Source: Caulobacter sp. 602-2
GTDB taxonomy: Bacteria > Pseudomonadota > Alphaproteobacteria > Caulobacterales > Caulobacteraceae
Reading direction: 5' to 3'
Length of the DNA: 64,000 bases
Assembly: GCF_011043625.1 (NCBI RefSeq)
Contig: NZ_JAAKGT010000004.1
Span: 62,001 to 126,000 of the forward strand
Both the position numbers and the translations under genes were made by a program. The notes beneath the pieces were generated by a model. It searched no databases. It had not been told where the DNA came from and worked only from the letters and a program-made list of their open reading frames with translations. How positions within the stretch are numbered: position 1 is the first letter of the stretch; the number at the start of each line of letters is the position of its first letter. Shown in pieces: positions 9,060-17,679 of this stretch.

Positions 9060-10858
9060 CAGGCGGCCTTCTTTTCGGCGATCCAGGCGTCGACCTGGAC
9101 CTCCAGCACGTCGAGCGGCACGGCGCCGTTCTTCAGCACCGCGTCGTGGAAACCGCGCAGGTCGAACCTGTCGCCCAGCGCCGTCTCGGCCCGGGCCCGC
9201 AGCTCGCGGATCTTCAGCTCGCCCAGCTTGTAGGCCAGGGCCTGGCCCGGCCATGTGATGTAGCGGTCGACCTCGGCCTCGATGTTGGTGCGCGACAGGG
9301 CGGTGTTGTCGAGCATGAAGGCGATGGCCTGGTCGCGGGTCCAGCCCTTGGAGTGGATGCCGGTGTCGACCACCAGGCGGCAGGCGCGCCACATCTCGTA
9401 GGACAGGCGGCCCATGTCCTTCTCGGGCGTGTCGTAGAGGCCCATCTCGATGCCCAGGCGCTCGGAATAGAGGCCCCAGCCCTCGACGAAGCCGGTGAAG
9501 AAGGCCGCGTTCTTGCGGAACTCCGGCAGGTCCAGCTCCTGCTGCAGCGCGATCTGGTGGTGGTGGCCGGGCACGGCCTCGTGCACCGTCAGGGCCGGCA
9601 TCTCGTAGAGCGGCCGCTGGTCGAGGTGGGTGGTGTTGACGAAGTAGACGCCAGGCGAGCCTGTGCTGGCGAAGCCGGCGTTGTAGTAGGCCGTGGTGTT
9701 GCCTTCCGCGATCTCGGCCGGGATCTCGCGGACGGTGTAGGGCAGGCGGGGCAGCGTTCCGAACAGCTTGGGCATCCAGCCGTCGATGGTCTTGGCCAGG
9801 AACGTCGCCTCGCGCATCAGCTCGCCCGGTGTCTTGGCGTAGTACTTCGGATCGGTGCGCAGCTTGTCGATGAAGGCCTTGCGGTCGGGCGCGATCCCGC
9901 TCTTGCGGGCGACCTCGTCCATCTCGGCGCGGATGCGGGCCACTTCCGACAGCCCCAGCTGGTGGATCTCTTCGGGGGTCTTGGTCGTCGTGGTCATCAC
10001 CCGCACCTGGTAGGCGTACCAGGCCGGTCCCTGGGGCAGGGCGGAAGCGGCCACGTCCTTGCGGCACCTGGGCGCGTAGTCCTTCTCGTAGAAGTCCGAC
10101 AGCGCCTGGTAGGCGGGATTGATCTTGCCGCTGATCGTCGCCTTGGCGCGGGCCTGCATGGCGGTCCAGTCGGCGTCGGCGATCGTCGTCGGCTTCTTGC
10201 CCTTGAACGGCTTGTAGAAGGCCGAGGCCTCCGGGTCCTTGGCGATGGTGGCGGTGATCGTCGCCCCGAACGCCTTCATCGGCGCGCAAGGCTGGACGTA
10301 GCCCTTGGAGAGACCCTCGCGCACCGTGGCGATCGAGGCTGCGTTGTAGGCCGGATAGAGGTCGAGCCGCCTCAGATAGCTGTCGTAGTCGGCCTTGGTG
10401 AAGAACGGCAGCATGTCGGGCAGGGCGGCGAAATACTGGTGCCAGCTGCCGATGCTGGAGAACAGCATGGTGCGCTGGCCGAACCGCGCGCCCTCGACCT
10501 GCTCGGCGAGCATGCGGTGCAGGATGGCCTTGTTGACCCTGTCGTCCTGGGAAAGGCCCGCGTCGGGGATGGCGTCGAGCCGCTTGCGGAAGGCTTCGGC
10601 CTCGGCGGCGCGGCGATCGGCGTAGGCCAGGGACGGATCGTCCAGCTGGTCGTCATAGGTCCGCACGCCCAGCAGGGTGGCCTGCAGCGGCGCGCCCTTC
10701 AGCCACCAGGCCCAGTGCTCGTCGACCAGGGCCTTCAGCGCCGGGGAGGCCACGCCGGCCGAGGCGGTCGCCGCCGGCGCCTGGGCCAGGGCGGGCGAGG
10801 CCGCGGTTGCAGCCAGCATGGCGGCCGCACAGGCCGCTCCCATCCACCGCTTGAGCAT
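9059..10858 (-). CDS. DUF885 family exported putative metalloprotease
   Basis: 599 residues: signal peptide (MLKRWMGAACAAAMLAATAASPALAQ), then the DUF885 fold found throughout Caulobacterales and Xanthomonadales. The conserved HEAVPGHHHQ segment at about residue 426 gives the HExxxxH-like metal-binding signature of the family; a glutamate further on (FVEGWGLYSERLG) is the expected third ligand. These proteins are thought to be zinc peptidases in the periplasm, but few have been characterised. The start at 10858 is chosen for its signal peptide; the much longer upstream reading overlaps the divergent TraB gene and is not coding. Confidence 0.88.
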   Translation of the reverse strand: MLKRWMGAACAAAMLAATAASPALAQAPAATASAGVASPALKALVDEHWAWWLKGAPLQATLLGVRTYDDQLDDPSLAYADRRAAEAEAFRKRLDAIPDAGLSQDDRVNKAILHRMLAEQVEGARFGQRTMLFSSIGSWHQYFAALPDMLPFFTKADYDSYLRRLDLYPAYNAASIATVREGLSKGYVQPCAPMKAFGATITATIAKDPEASAFYKPFKGKKPTTIADADWTAMQARAKATISGKINPAYQALSDFYEKDYAPRCRKDVAASALPQGPAWYAYQVRVMTTTTKTPEEIHQLGLSEVARIRAEMDEVARKSGIAPDRKAFIDKLRTDPKYYAKTPGELMREATFLAKTIDGWMPKLFGTLPRLPYTVREIPAEIAEGNTTAYYNAGFASTGSPGVYFVNTTHLDQRPLYEMPALTVHEAVPGHHHQIALQQELDLPEFRKNAAFFTGFVEGWGLYSERLGIEMGLYDTPEKDMGRLSYEMWRACRLVVDTGIHSKGWTRDQAIAFMLDNTALSRTNIEAEVDRYITWPGQALAYKLGELKIRELRARAETALGDRFDLRGFHDAVLKNGAVPLDVLEVQVDAWIAEKKAA

Positions 10859-10987
10859 GTTTCCCCCTCCAGGATCATCGACAGCCCCGGCAGACAGCCA
10901 TGCGTTGGGGAGCCTGCGCAAGTCGCGCCCCCGTTTCGCCATCGCGCGACGCGCACTATGTCTGGCCGCACGCTGAAGGGATGACGC

Positions 10988-11968
10988 ATGGCCGCTTCGA
11001 GATCCGCCCGGGTTGGAGCCCTCGCCGCGCTGGCCGTGACCTTCGCCGTCCCGGCCATAGCCCAGACCCCCAGCGTCGAGCTGCAGCCGACCGATCCCGG
11101 CAGCGCCGTGGTCGAGGAGCTGCTGGTGGTCGCCCGCCCGCCGGGCCCCGCCCTTTGGCTGGTCGAGAAGAACGGCGCCAAGCTCTATGTGCTCGGCTCG
11201 GCCGCGCCCCTGCCGCACCAGCTGAAGTGGGACAGCCCCCGCCTCAACCGCGCTCTGGACCAGGCCAGCCTGGTGCTGGTGCCGCCCGAGGCCTCGGTCG
11301 GGCCCATGCAGGTCACCAAGTTCTTCCTCACCGGCGGCGGCGGGGTGCGCCAGGGCTTCGGCAAGAAGCTGGAGGACCGCCTGCCGCCCGACCTGAAGGA
11401 CCGCTTCGTCAAGGCCCGCACCCAGGCCCGCCGCACTGCCGTGCCCTACAAGGACTGGAAGCCCGCGGTGGCCGGCTTCATCGTGCTGTCGGACTTCCGT
11501 CAGGCCGCCGGCCTGTCGGAAGCCAAGCCGGTCAGCACCATCGAGCGCATGGCCAAGGCCAAGGGCGTGAAGGTCAAGGCCATGAGCCAGTACCGCCTGG
11601 GCCCGGTGCTGGGCGCGGCCGGCAAGCTGTCGGACGAGGCCAACCTCGCCTGCCTGCGCGACGCCCTCAACGAGATCGACTACGAGGCCCCGCGCTGGAA
11701 CACGCTGGGGACCGACTGGGCCAACGGCGACATCGCCTCGGTGCGGGCCCGCTATTCGTCGAGCGCCGCCCAGCGCTGCCTGCTGCGCGCGCCCGGCGGA
11801 GCGGGCCTGCTCAACGACCAGATCGGCCAGTCGGCCAAGGCGCTTTCGGAGGCGCTCGAACGCCCCGGCGTCACCGTCGCCGTCGTCGACCTGGCCTTCC
11901 TGCTGCCCAGCAACGGCGTGCTCGATCGACTGCGGGCGCAAGGCGCGACGGTGACCTCGCCGAGCTAG
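10988..11968 (+). CDS. TraB/GumN family exported protein
   Basis: 326 residues. A signal peptide (to about AIAQ, residue 26) precedes a TraB/GumN-type domain: PALWLVEKNGAKLYVLGSA near residue 54 corresponds to the family's PxLWxVxxG...LxGS opening, and the C-terminal VTVAVVDLAFLLPSNGVLDRL corresponds to the usual ALGxxHLxGxxGVLxxL end. The expected conserved GxxH residues are altered here (VVDLAFL), so enzymatic activity, if the family has it, may be lost. Divergent from the DUF885 gene. Confidence 0.75.
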   Translation: MAASRSARVGALAALAVTFAVPAIAQTPSVELQPTDPGSAVVEELLVVARPPGPALWLVEKNGAKLYVLGSAAPLPHQLKWDSPRLNRALDQASLVLVPPEASVGPMQVTKFFLTGGGGVRQGFGKKLEDRLPPDLKDRFVKARTQARRTAVPYKDWKPAVAGFIVLSDFRQAAGLSEAKPVSTIERMAKAKGVKVKAMSQYRLGPVLGAAGKLSDEANLACLRDALNEIDYEAPRWNTLGTDWANGDIASVRARYSSSAAQRCLLRAPGGAGLLNDQIGQSAKALSEALERPGVTVAVVDLAFLLPSNGVLDRLRAQGATVTSPS

Positions 11969-12055
11969 GCGCTTGCGCTTCGTGGAAGCGTTGCGCCGTG
12001 ACCGCCAAGGTCGCCAGGAAGCCCGTTGAAATTGGGCGCCGCTCCCCCTTCGGGG

Positions 12056-12829
12056 CTACATCATGACGTCGCCCTTAAGGATCCTTCGGAACCTCGGCAT
12101 TTTCGAATTGTAGCCTTCTCGCCTATCCAGAATGACCGGATTGAAAGTGACGTCCAATCCATTTCGGCGACAAGTATTGAAGAATTCCACAGAGCAATAT
12201 CTGTTTTGACCGTACAGTTCTCTAATATCGAAAAGGTTGTCAGACCCGGACGGATCGCCATTCAATATCAGATTTTTCCACGTCGCAATCTTCACCAACC
12301 CGTCAGCAGGATCAACCCCCTTGCTTTCCGGATCAAATAGAGACGCCTCAAGGTCAACGAGATTTATGCGGCGCCACGTGTTCACCCAGTAGAACATGAC
12401 CTCTCGTAGTTCGTCGTCTCGCAGCGTCTTCTTACCCCGCCGGATTCGCACCGGTATGATCTCGAAATCCACGAGCAGGGGCTCGATCGCCTCGCGCATG
12501 CGACTGGAGACGAACAACAGGTTGCCGTTGTGGTTGATCAGGTCCGGCAGCCCCTCAAGCGGCTCCTGGACCGTCCCGGAAAGCTCCGGAGGCAGCCTGT
12601 GCGCGACGGAATCGGCCCTGCCGGCGCTGACGTCCCAATGCGGTCCGCCCAGCGCCATGCGCACCGTACCGACCCCCTCGACCTCGTCCGTCAGAATCCT
12701 CTGTTCAGGCAGGGGATCCAGCGTAACGCTGACGAGCCGGGGAGAAGAGGGGTGGATGAGATAGGGCAGATCCCATGCCGCACGCCCATTGGGATGATCG
12801 TCGCGATCGACTTGAACCCTATCGCTCAC
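12056..12829 (-). CDS. Imm11-like (DUF1629) protein, possible orphan immunity protein
   Basis: 257 residues from a GTG start (SDRVQVDRDD). The C-terminal two thirds resemble DUF1629/Imm11 proteins: LPDLINHNGNLLFVSSRMREAI corresponds to the family's lVvS segment and FYWVNTWRRINLVDLEASLF to the conserved yyvLN...vDalDle motif. Imm11 proteins are predicted immunity partners of polymorphic toxins, but no toxin gene adjoins. The stretch 12060-12550 is visibly richer in A and T than its surroundings, with codons rarely used nearby, suggesting recent acquisition. The assignment is from recalled family motifs. Confidence 0.55.
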   Translation of the reverse strand: MSDRVQVDRDDHPNGRAAWDLPYLIHPSSPRLVSVTLDPLPEQRILTDEVEGVGTVRMALGGPHWDVSAGRADSVAHRLPPELSGTVQEPLEGLPDLINHNGNLLFVSSRMREAIEPLLVDFEIIPVRIRRGKKTLRDDELREVMFYWVNTWRRINLVDLEASLFDPESKGVDPADGLVKIATWKNLILNGDPSGSDNLFDIRELYGQNRYCSVEFFNTCRRNGLDVTFNPVILDRREGYNSKMPRFRRILKGDVMM

Positions 12830-12919
12830 CGCTCTAGCCCGCCCTTTTTGACCCGCCGCGCCGCAAGCGCCGCCAGATCGCCTGCAACACGCTGCCGGTC
12901 GATCTTGATCGCGGTCGGG

Positions 12920-12940
12920 CCCCCGCCGCAAGGGCGGGGG
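12920..12940. repeat. GC-rich palindromic repeat (REP-like)
   Basis: CCCCCGCC / GGCGGGGG with a 5-base loop, followed by ATGACGG. It lies between the Imm11-like gene and the MipA gene and resembles the element at 27514-27602. Confidence 0.6.
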
Positions 12941-12965
12941 ATGACGGTCGGAAGGGTCTCCTTAC

Positions 12966-13766
12966 CTACCGCCCGATGAACCGGCGCACGACGATCAGGC
13001 CGCCCCGGTACTCGTCCTGCTGGCCGTAGCGTTCGATGAGCGGGCTGTCGGCGGCTTCGCCAAGAATGCGCTCGTAGTTGGCGAAGGTGCCGATGGCGTA
13101 CTTGTCGCCGATCGGGGTCATCATCAGGAAGGCCACGCCCACCTGGTTGAGGCCGCCCTTGGGGTCGTATTCGTTCAGGCTGGGCACGGCCGCCACGTCG
13201 CGGGCGGTGACGCCGTAGAAGGTTCGGTTGGTGTTCTTGTCGCCGCCGCGGGCGTAGACCATCGACTGCAGCAGGCCCACCGGCGTCACGTCCTGGCGCG
13301 AGACCGAGCCCCAGAAGTCCCAGCCGTCGGAGACGCCGGTGACGTCGCGGCCGATGCGACCGCCGACCACGAAGTCCTTCCAGGTGCGCTTGTAGGCGTA
13401 GAGCGCCAAGTCGGCGCCGGTGTCGGGGCTCTGGATGCCGCTGTCGGTGTCGTCGGGACCGCCCCAGCGCGGCCGCAGCTGGGCGCCGGCGTGGAAGGTC
13501 TCGTCGTTGATGACGTTGTAGCCCAGGCCGTCGAGGCCGTTGGCGTAGACCTTGCCCTTCCAGTGGGCGCTGCCCCAGAAGGTGAAGTTGGTCTTGTGCG
13601 GGTCCTTGCCGCCGGGGCTGAAGCCGTAGACGGGACCGCCGCCGACATCGACCTCCCAGGTCGCGGGGGCTTCGACGTCCTTGTAGGGCAGGGCCTGGGC
13701 GAGAGCCGCGGCGGGCAGGGCGCAGGCGGCCGCCGCCAGCAGGGCGAGGAGAGGCTTGGTCGACAT
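12966..13766 (-). CDS. MipA/OmpV family outer-membrane protein
   Basis: 266 residues. The N-terminal signal (MSTKPLLALLAAAACALPAA) is followed by EVDVGGGPVYGFSPGG, the first strand region of MipA/OmpV barrels, then alternating aromatic strands and a final strand YRGGLIVVRRFIGR ending in Arg rather than the usual Phe. MipA-type proteins are outer-membrane barrels that scaffold murein synthases or play unknown roles. The start at 13766 is chosen for the signal peptide; the ATG 39 bases further out lacks one. Confidence 0.8.
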   Translation of the reverse strand: MSTKPLLALLAAAACALPAAALAQALPYKDVEAPATWEVDVGGGPVYGFSPGGKDPHKTNFTFWGSAHWKGKVYANGLDGLGYNVINDETFHAGAQLRPRWGGPDDTDSGIQSPDTGADLALYAYKRTWKDFVVGGRIGRDVTGVSDGWDFWGSVSRQDVTPVGLLQSMVYARGGDKNTNRTFYGVTARDVAAVPSLNEYDPKGGLNQVGVAFLMMTPIGDKYAIGTFANYERILGEAADSPLIERYGQQDEYRGGLIVVRRFIGR

Positions 13767-14126
13767 GGAGTCCTTGCGATCAGACCAGAACAAACGGGAC
13801 CCCAATCCCTGACCGCATCCCGTCGAACGCGTTCGATGAAGCCCTTAATCCTCCGCGGACGGAAAGGCAAAGGGCTTCGCGCGGGCGCCCGCCCCTCGGC
13901 GAGCCCCTCGACCAACTGGGCCCAAGCGACTCGAAATCCTTGCATTTTCCACAGCGCTCCCGCATAAGCGCGCACTTCCGGCGCTTTATCAGCAGCGCCT
14001 CCACCGTCACGACCCCGCCCCGGTAGCCCGGGACACCATGCGGACGAGGACGGCGAGGACCCCCGTCGACGTGATCGTCCACGGGGGCTGATTGCGTTTG
14101 GTCACTGTATTCAACGTGGGTTTCGC
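13767..14126 (+). promoter_or_regulatory. Intergenic region between mipA-like gene and ffh with putative ffh promoter
   Basis: No gene found in 360 bases. TTGCAT (13940-13945) and CATAAG (13963-13968), 17 bases apart, form a plausible but weak sigma70-type promoter reading toward ffh. A 12-bp hairpin with one mismatch (14060-14087, CCCCCGTCGACG / CGTCCACGGGGG) sits about 40 bases before ffh and has no T-run, so it would be a leader structure rather than a terminator. Confidence 0.3.
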
Positions 14127-15650
14127 ATGTTCGACGGCCTTACAGAGCGACTTTCAGGCGTCTTCGACCGCCTCGGCGGTCGCGGCGTGCTGTCCGAAAA
14201 GGACATCGACGAGGCGCTGCGCGAAGTCCGCGTGGCCCTGCTGGAAGCCGACGTCGCCCTGCCGGTCGTCAAGGACTTCATCAGCAAGGCCAAGGAAAAG
14301 GCCTCCGGCGAGTCCGTCATCCGTTCGGTCAAGCCGGCCGACCAGGTGGTCAAGATCGTCTATGACGGCCTGGTCGAGATGCTGGGCGGCGAAACCCCCA
14401 CCGGCCTGAACCTGGCGCTGAACCCGCCGACCATCATCCTGATGGCCGGCCTGCAGGGCTCGGGCAAGACCACCACCACCGGCAAGCTGGCCCTTCGCCT
14501 TTCGAAGACCGAGCGCAAGAAGGTGCTGGTCGCCTCGCTCGACACCCGTCGCCCGGCCGCCATGGAGCAGCTGGCGACCCTGGCCAAGCAGGTCGGCGTC
14601 GAGAGCCTGCCGATCGTCGCCGGCCAGAGCGCCCCCGATATCGCCAAGCGCGCCCTCACCGCCGCCAAGCTCAGCGGCTACGACGTCCTGATCCTCGACA
14701 CCGCCGGCCGCACCACGCTGGACGAGGCGATGATGAGCGAAGCGGCGGAAATCGCCCGCATCGCCAATCCGTCGGAAACGATCCTGGTCGCCGACAGCCT
14801 GACCGGCCAGGACGCCGTGCGCACGGCGAAAGCCTTCCACGAACGCCTGCCGCTGACCGGCCTGATCCTGACCCGCGCCGACGGCGACGGCCGCGGCGGC
14901 GCGGCCTTGTCGATGCGCCACGTCACCGGCCTGCCGATCAAGTTCCTCGGCGCCGGCGAGAAGATCGACCAGCTCGACGCCTTCGACGCCCGCCGCGTCG
15001 CCGGCCGGATCCTCGGTCAGGGCGACGTCGTCGCGCTGGTCGAGAAGGCCGCCGCCGACCTCGACGCGGCCGAAGCCGAGCGCATGGCCAAGAAGCTGGC
15101 CAAGGGCAAGTTCGACCTCGACGACCTGTCGTCCCAGCTGTCGCAGATGCAGAAGATGGGCGGCATGGAAGGCATCATGGGCCTCCTGCCGGGCGTCCAG
15201 AAGGTCAAGAAGCAGATCGCCGAAAGCGGCATCGACGACAGCATCTTCCGCCGCCAGCAGGCGATCATCAGCTCGATGACCAAGGAAGAGCGCAAGAAGC
15301 CCGACATCCTGGCCGCCTCGCGCAAGCGCCGCATCGCCGCCGGTTCGGGCGTCGACGTCGCCGAGGTCAATCGCCTGCTCAAGCAGCACCGCCAGATGGC
15401 CGACATGTTCAAGTCGATGAGCAAGGACGGCGGCAAGGGCCTGGCCCGCATGGCCGGCATGCTCGGCGGCGGCGACATGGCCCGACTGAAATCCCTCGGC
15501 GGCGGCAAGATGCCCGCCGCCGATCCCAACGCGACGGAAGGCCAAGGCCTTTCGGGGCTGCCCGGTCTGCCGGGCCTCGGGGGCGGGGCCAACCCGCTCT
15601 CCGGCCTGGGCGGCCTGCCGCCCGGCTTCAATCCGTTCAAGAAAAAATAG
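14127..15650 (+). CDS. ffh: Signal recognition particle protein Ffh
   Basis: 507 residues. N domain (about 1-88), G domain with P-loop GLQGSGKTTTTGKLA, the DTRRPAAMEQL and DTAGRTTLDEAMM motifs and TRADGDGRGGAALS, then the methionine-rich M domain (LSQMQKMGGMEGIMGLLPG and MFKSMSKDGGKGLARMAGML) that binds 4.5S RNA and signal sequences. It targets nascent inner-membrane proteins to the receptor FtsY, which is also in this window (53144-54085). The C-terminus ends in a Gly/Pro-rich tail (GLPGLPGLGGG...). rpsP follows after 25 bases. Confidence 0.98.
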   Translation: MFDGLTERLSGVFDRLGGRGVLSEKDIDEALREVRVALLEADVALPVVKDFISKAKEKASGESVIRSVKPADQVVKIVYDGLVEMLGGETPTGLNLALNPPTIILMAGLQGSGKTTTTGKLALRLSKTERKKVLVASLDTRRPAAMEQLATLAKQVGVESLPIVAGQSAPDIAKRALTAAKLSGYDVLILDTAGRTTLDEAMMSEAAEIARIANPSETILVADSLTGQDAVRTAKAFHERLPLTGLILTRADGDGRGGAALSMRHVTGLPIKFLGAGEKIDQLDAFDARRVAGRILGQGDVVALVEKAAADLDAAEAERMAKKLAKGKFDLDDLSSQLSQMQKMGGMEGIMGLLPGVQKVKKQIAESGIDDSIFRRQQAIISSMTKEERKKPDILAASRKRRIAAGSGVDVAEVNRLLKQHRQMADMFKSMSKDGGKGLARMAGMLGGGDMARLKSLGGGKMPAADPNATEGQGLSGLPGLPGLGGGANPLSGLGGLPPGFNPFKKK

Positions 15651-15675
15651 ACTTTAGACCCAAGGACTTAGACCA

Positions 15676-16155
15676 ATGCTGAAGATCCGTCTCGCCCGTG
15701 GCGGCGCCAAGAAGCGTCCGTACTACTCGATCGTCATCGCCGACAGCCACTCGCCGCGCGATGGCCGCTTCATCGAGAAGGTCGGCACCTACAACCCGCT
15801 GCTGAAGAAGGATGACCCCGCGCGCGTCACCCTGAAGCTGGAGTCGATCCAGGAGTGGCTCAAGAAGGGCGCCCAACCGACCGACCGCGTCGCCCGCTTC
15901 CTGGCCGCCCAAGGCGTCGGCGCCTGGACCGCCGGCAACAACCCGAAGAAGGCCGAGCCGGGCAAGAAGGCCAAGGAACGCACCGCCGAGCGCGCCCAGC
16001 GCGAAGAAGAGCGTCTGGCCGCTGAAGCCCAAGCCAAGGAAGACGCCAAGGCCGCCGCTGAAGCCGCCGCCGCGGCCGCCGCCGAAGCCGCTGCTGCTCC
16101 GGCCGCTGAAGAAGCTCCGGCCGAAGCCCCGGCTGAAGAAGCCTCGGAAGGCTAA
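15676..16155 (+). CDS. rpsP: Small-subunit ribosomal protein S16 with long Ala/Glu tail
   Basis: 159 residues, about twice the usual S16 length. Residues 1-82 are a canonical S16 ([20 protein letters not shown], then [10 protein letters not shown]). Residues 83-159 form a charged, alanine- and glutamate-rich extension that begins [22 protein letters not shown] and ends in repeated [11 protein letters not shown] units. Such tails are known in S16 of several alphaproteobacteria and are probably disordered or helical at the ribosome surface. Part of the ffh-rpsP-rimM group. Confidence 0.96.
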   Translation: MLKIRLARGGAKKRPYYSIVIADSHSPRDGRFIEKVGTYNPLLKKDDPARVTLKLESIQEWLKKGAQPTDRVARFLAAQGVGAWTAGNNPKKAEPGKKAKERTAERAQREEERLAAEAQAKEDAKAAAEAAAAAAAEAAAAPAAEEAPAEAPAEEASEG

Positions 16156-16162
16156 GGGATAC

Positions 16163-16191
16163 GGCGCCGCCCTCCACGTGGGGGCGGCGCC
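16163..16191 (+). terminator. Hairpin between rpsP and rimM, possible attenuator
   Basis: Perfect 10-bp stem GGCGCCGCCC / GGGCGGCGCC with a 9-base loop, eight bases after the rpsP stop. The downstream bases (ATTCTCTTCTCT) are pyrimidine-rich but not a T-run, so termination may be partial or the hairpin may protect the rpsP mRNA end. Confidence 0.45.
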
Positions 16192-16241
16192 ATTCTCTTC
16201 TCTACCCCAAAGACCGGCCTCGTCCGGAAAGCCTCGCGTCG

Positions 16242-16793
16242 ATGCCGATCTCTCCCGATGACCCGTTGATCCTGGTCGGCCGCGTGGCCGGAGGCTTTGG
16301 CGTGCGCGGCGAGGTGCGCATCTCGACCTATACCGAGGAGCCGATGGCCCTGAAGGGCTTCAAGCGGCTCCTGCGCCAGGACGGTTCGACCGCCCTGTCG
16401 ATCTCGCAGGCGAGAGCCGTCAAGGACGGCCTGATCTGCCGCTGCGCCGAGATCGCGACCAAGGAAGCCGCCGACGCCCTGCGCGGCCTCAAGCTCTTCG
16501 TTCCCCGCTCGGCCCTGCCCGAGCCCGACGAGGATGAGTTCTACCTCACCGACCTGATCGGCATGGCCGTGCGCCACATCGCCACCGGCGAAGACCTGGG
16601 CAAGATCAAGAGCGTCCAGGACTTCGGGGCCGGCGACCTGCTCGAGATCATTCCCCCCCTCGGCGGCCAGACCTGGTACCTGCCCTTCACCCGCGCCGCC
16701 GCGCCGGAAGTGAAGCTGGCCGAGCGCCTGGTGCTGGCCGACCCGCCCAACCTGGTGGGCGAGCCCGAGGGGCCCCAGTCCGACGAGGACTAG
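16242..16793 (+). CDS. rimM: Ribosome maturation factor RimM
   Basis: 183 residues. The N-terminal RimM domain starts ILVGRVAGGFGVRGEVRIS and the C-terminal PRC-barrel has DEFYLTDLIGMAVRH followed by GAGDLLEIIPPLGGQTWYLPF. It assists 30S head maturation through S19. In most proteobacteria trmD and rplS follow rimM, but here the next gene is on the opposite strand and overlaps the rimM stop by four bases, so the canonical operon is broken after rimM. Confidence 0.95.
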   Translation: MPISPDDPLILVGRVAGGFGVRGEVRISTYTEEPMALKGFKRLLRQDGSTALSISQARAVKDGLICRCAEIATKEAADALRGLKLFVPRSALPEPDEDEFYLTDLIGMAVRHIATGEDLGKIKSVQDFGAGDLLEIIPPLGGQTWYLPFTRAAAPEVKLAERLVLADPPNLVGEPEGPQSDED

Positions 16794-17629
16794 GGTTTCG
16801 CGACCGGGTTTCGGTCGATCCCCTTCACCAGTTCCGGCCAGTTCCAGCGGATCCGCATCGACGCGCCCGCGGTCGGCAGATCATCGTCGGTGCGCGCCGG
16901 CGCGCGCAGCAGCTCCACCGCGGCCTTGATCGCCTGCGCCGCCTTCGGGCCGGCCTCGCCGGTCGTCACGCAGTCCTTCAGCGCGCCATCCGCGGCGATC
17001 CCGCATCGGGTGCTCGTCAAGCCGGTCAGGTCGCCCGCGCCGGCCAGGATCGCCTTGGCCTGGTCGCGGTCGGGGCGCGCAGCCCAGTGTATGAACCGCC
17101 CCTCGCAGTCGGCCGGACCTTCCCCGGCCGGACAGGCGAAACGATCCGAGCCGTTGCGGGGCGTGTCGTCTTTCACGGCGACCACCATGAAGGCGTCCTC
17201 GCCGATCGCCTTGCCCAGGGCCGTGGCCCTGAACGGCTGCGGCGCCGAAGGGTCGACCGGGGGCGCGGCGAAGGTGACAGGGATCAGGCGCCGGGCGCCA
17301 TCCACCGGCTTGCCGTCGCGGATCTCGGGATTGAAGGCGAAGCCGGCGCTCAGGGCCAGGGCCGCCTCGCCGAAGCCGTAGTCCTCGGGCGTCTGAGACA
17401 CGACCTTGCAGTCGCTGGCCTTGCCTTCGGCGGTGATGCGGCAGTCGAGGGTCGCCTTGCCGCCGATATTCTCCTTCTGGGCGCGCGGGGGATAGAGCTG
17501 GGCCATCGCGTTGGCGTCGGGCAGGCTGCGCCACTCGGCGCGCTCGATACGCTTGGGCGTCTCCTGGGCGCAGGCGGGCAGGGAAGAAGCGAGAACGGCG
17601 CCGAGCGCCAGGACGAAACGAAGCGACAT
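16790..17629 (-). CDS. Exported TonB C-terminal-domain protein
   Basis: 279 residues with a signal peptide (MSLRFVLALGAVLASSLPACAQ). Residues 45-115 hold a TonB C-terminal-like fold: LYPPRAQKENIGGKATLDCRITAEGKASDCKVVSQTP, then AALALSAGFAFNPE. The typical N-terminal membrane anchor and proline spacer of TonB are absent, so it is unlikely to energise transport. Such single-domain exported versions are common in Caulobacterales and uncharacterised. The second half contains a disulfide-capable set of cysteines (RFACPAGEGPADCEG, TRCGIAADGALKDC). Convergent with rimM. Confidence 0.75.
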   Translation of the reverse strand: MSLRFVLALGAVLASSLPACAQETPKRIERAEWRSLPDANAMAQLYPPRAQKENIGGKATLDCRITAEGKASDCKVVSQTPEDYGFGEAALALSAGFAFNPEIRDGKPVDGARRLIPVTFAAPPVDPSAPQPFRATALGKAIGEDAFMVVAVKDDTPRNGSDRFACPAGEGPADCEGRFIHWAARPDRDQAKAILAGAGDLTGLTSTRCGIAADGALKDCVTTGEAGPKAAQAIKAAVELLRAPARTDDDLPTAGASMRIRWNWPELVKGIDRNPVAKP

Positions 17630-17679
17630 GCCGCAAGCTTAGCTTGAGCGCGCCGCCTGTCGACCCGAAAGGGCGAGCG

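Noticed and set aside
9059-11941. A 960-residue version of the DUF885 protein
   Set aside because: The extra N-terminal part is antisense to the TraB/GumN gene; a proper signal peptide starts at 10858.
13836-13967. A 43-codon plus-strand frame in the ffh upstream gap
   Set aside because: No ribosome-binding site, atypical composition, and overlap with the candidate ffh promoter.
14060-14087. Hairpin upstream of ffh as a terminator
   Set aside because: It has no T-run on either strand and one stem mismatch; described only as a leader hairpin.
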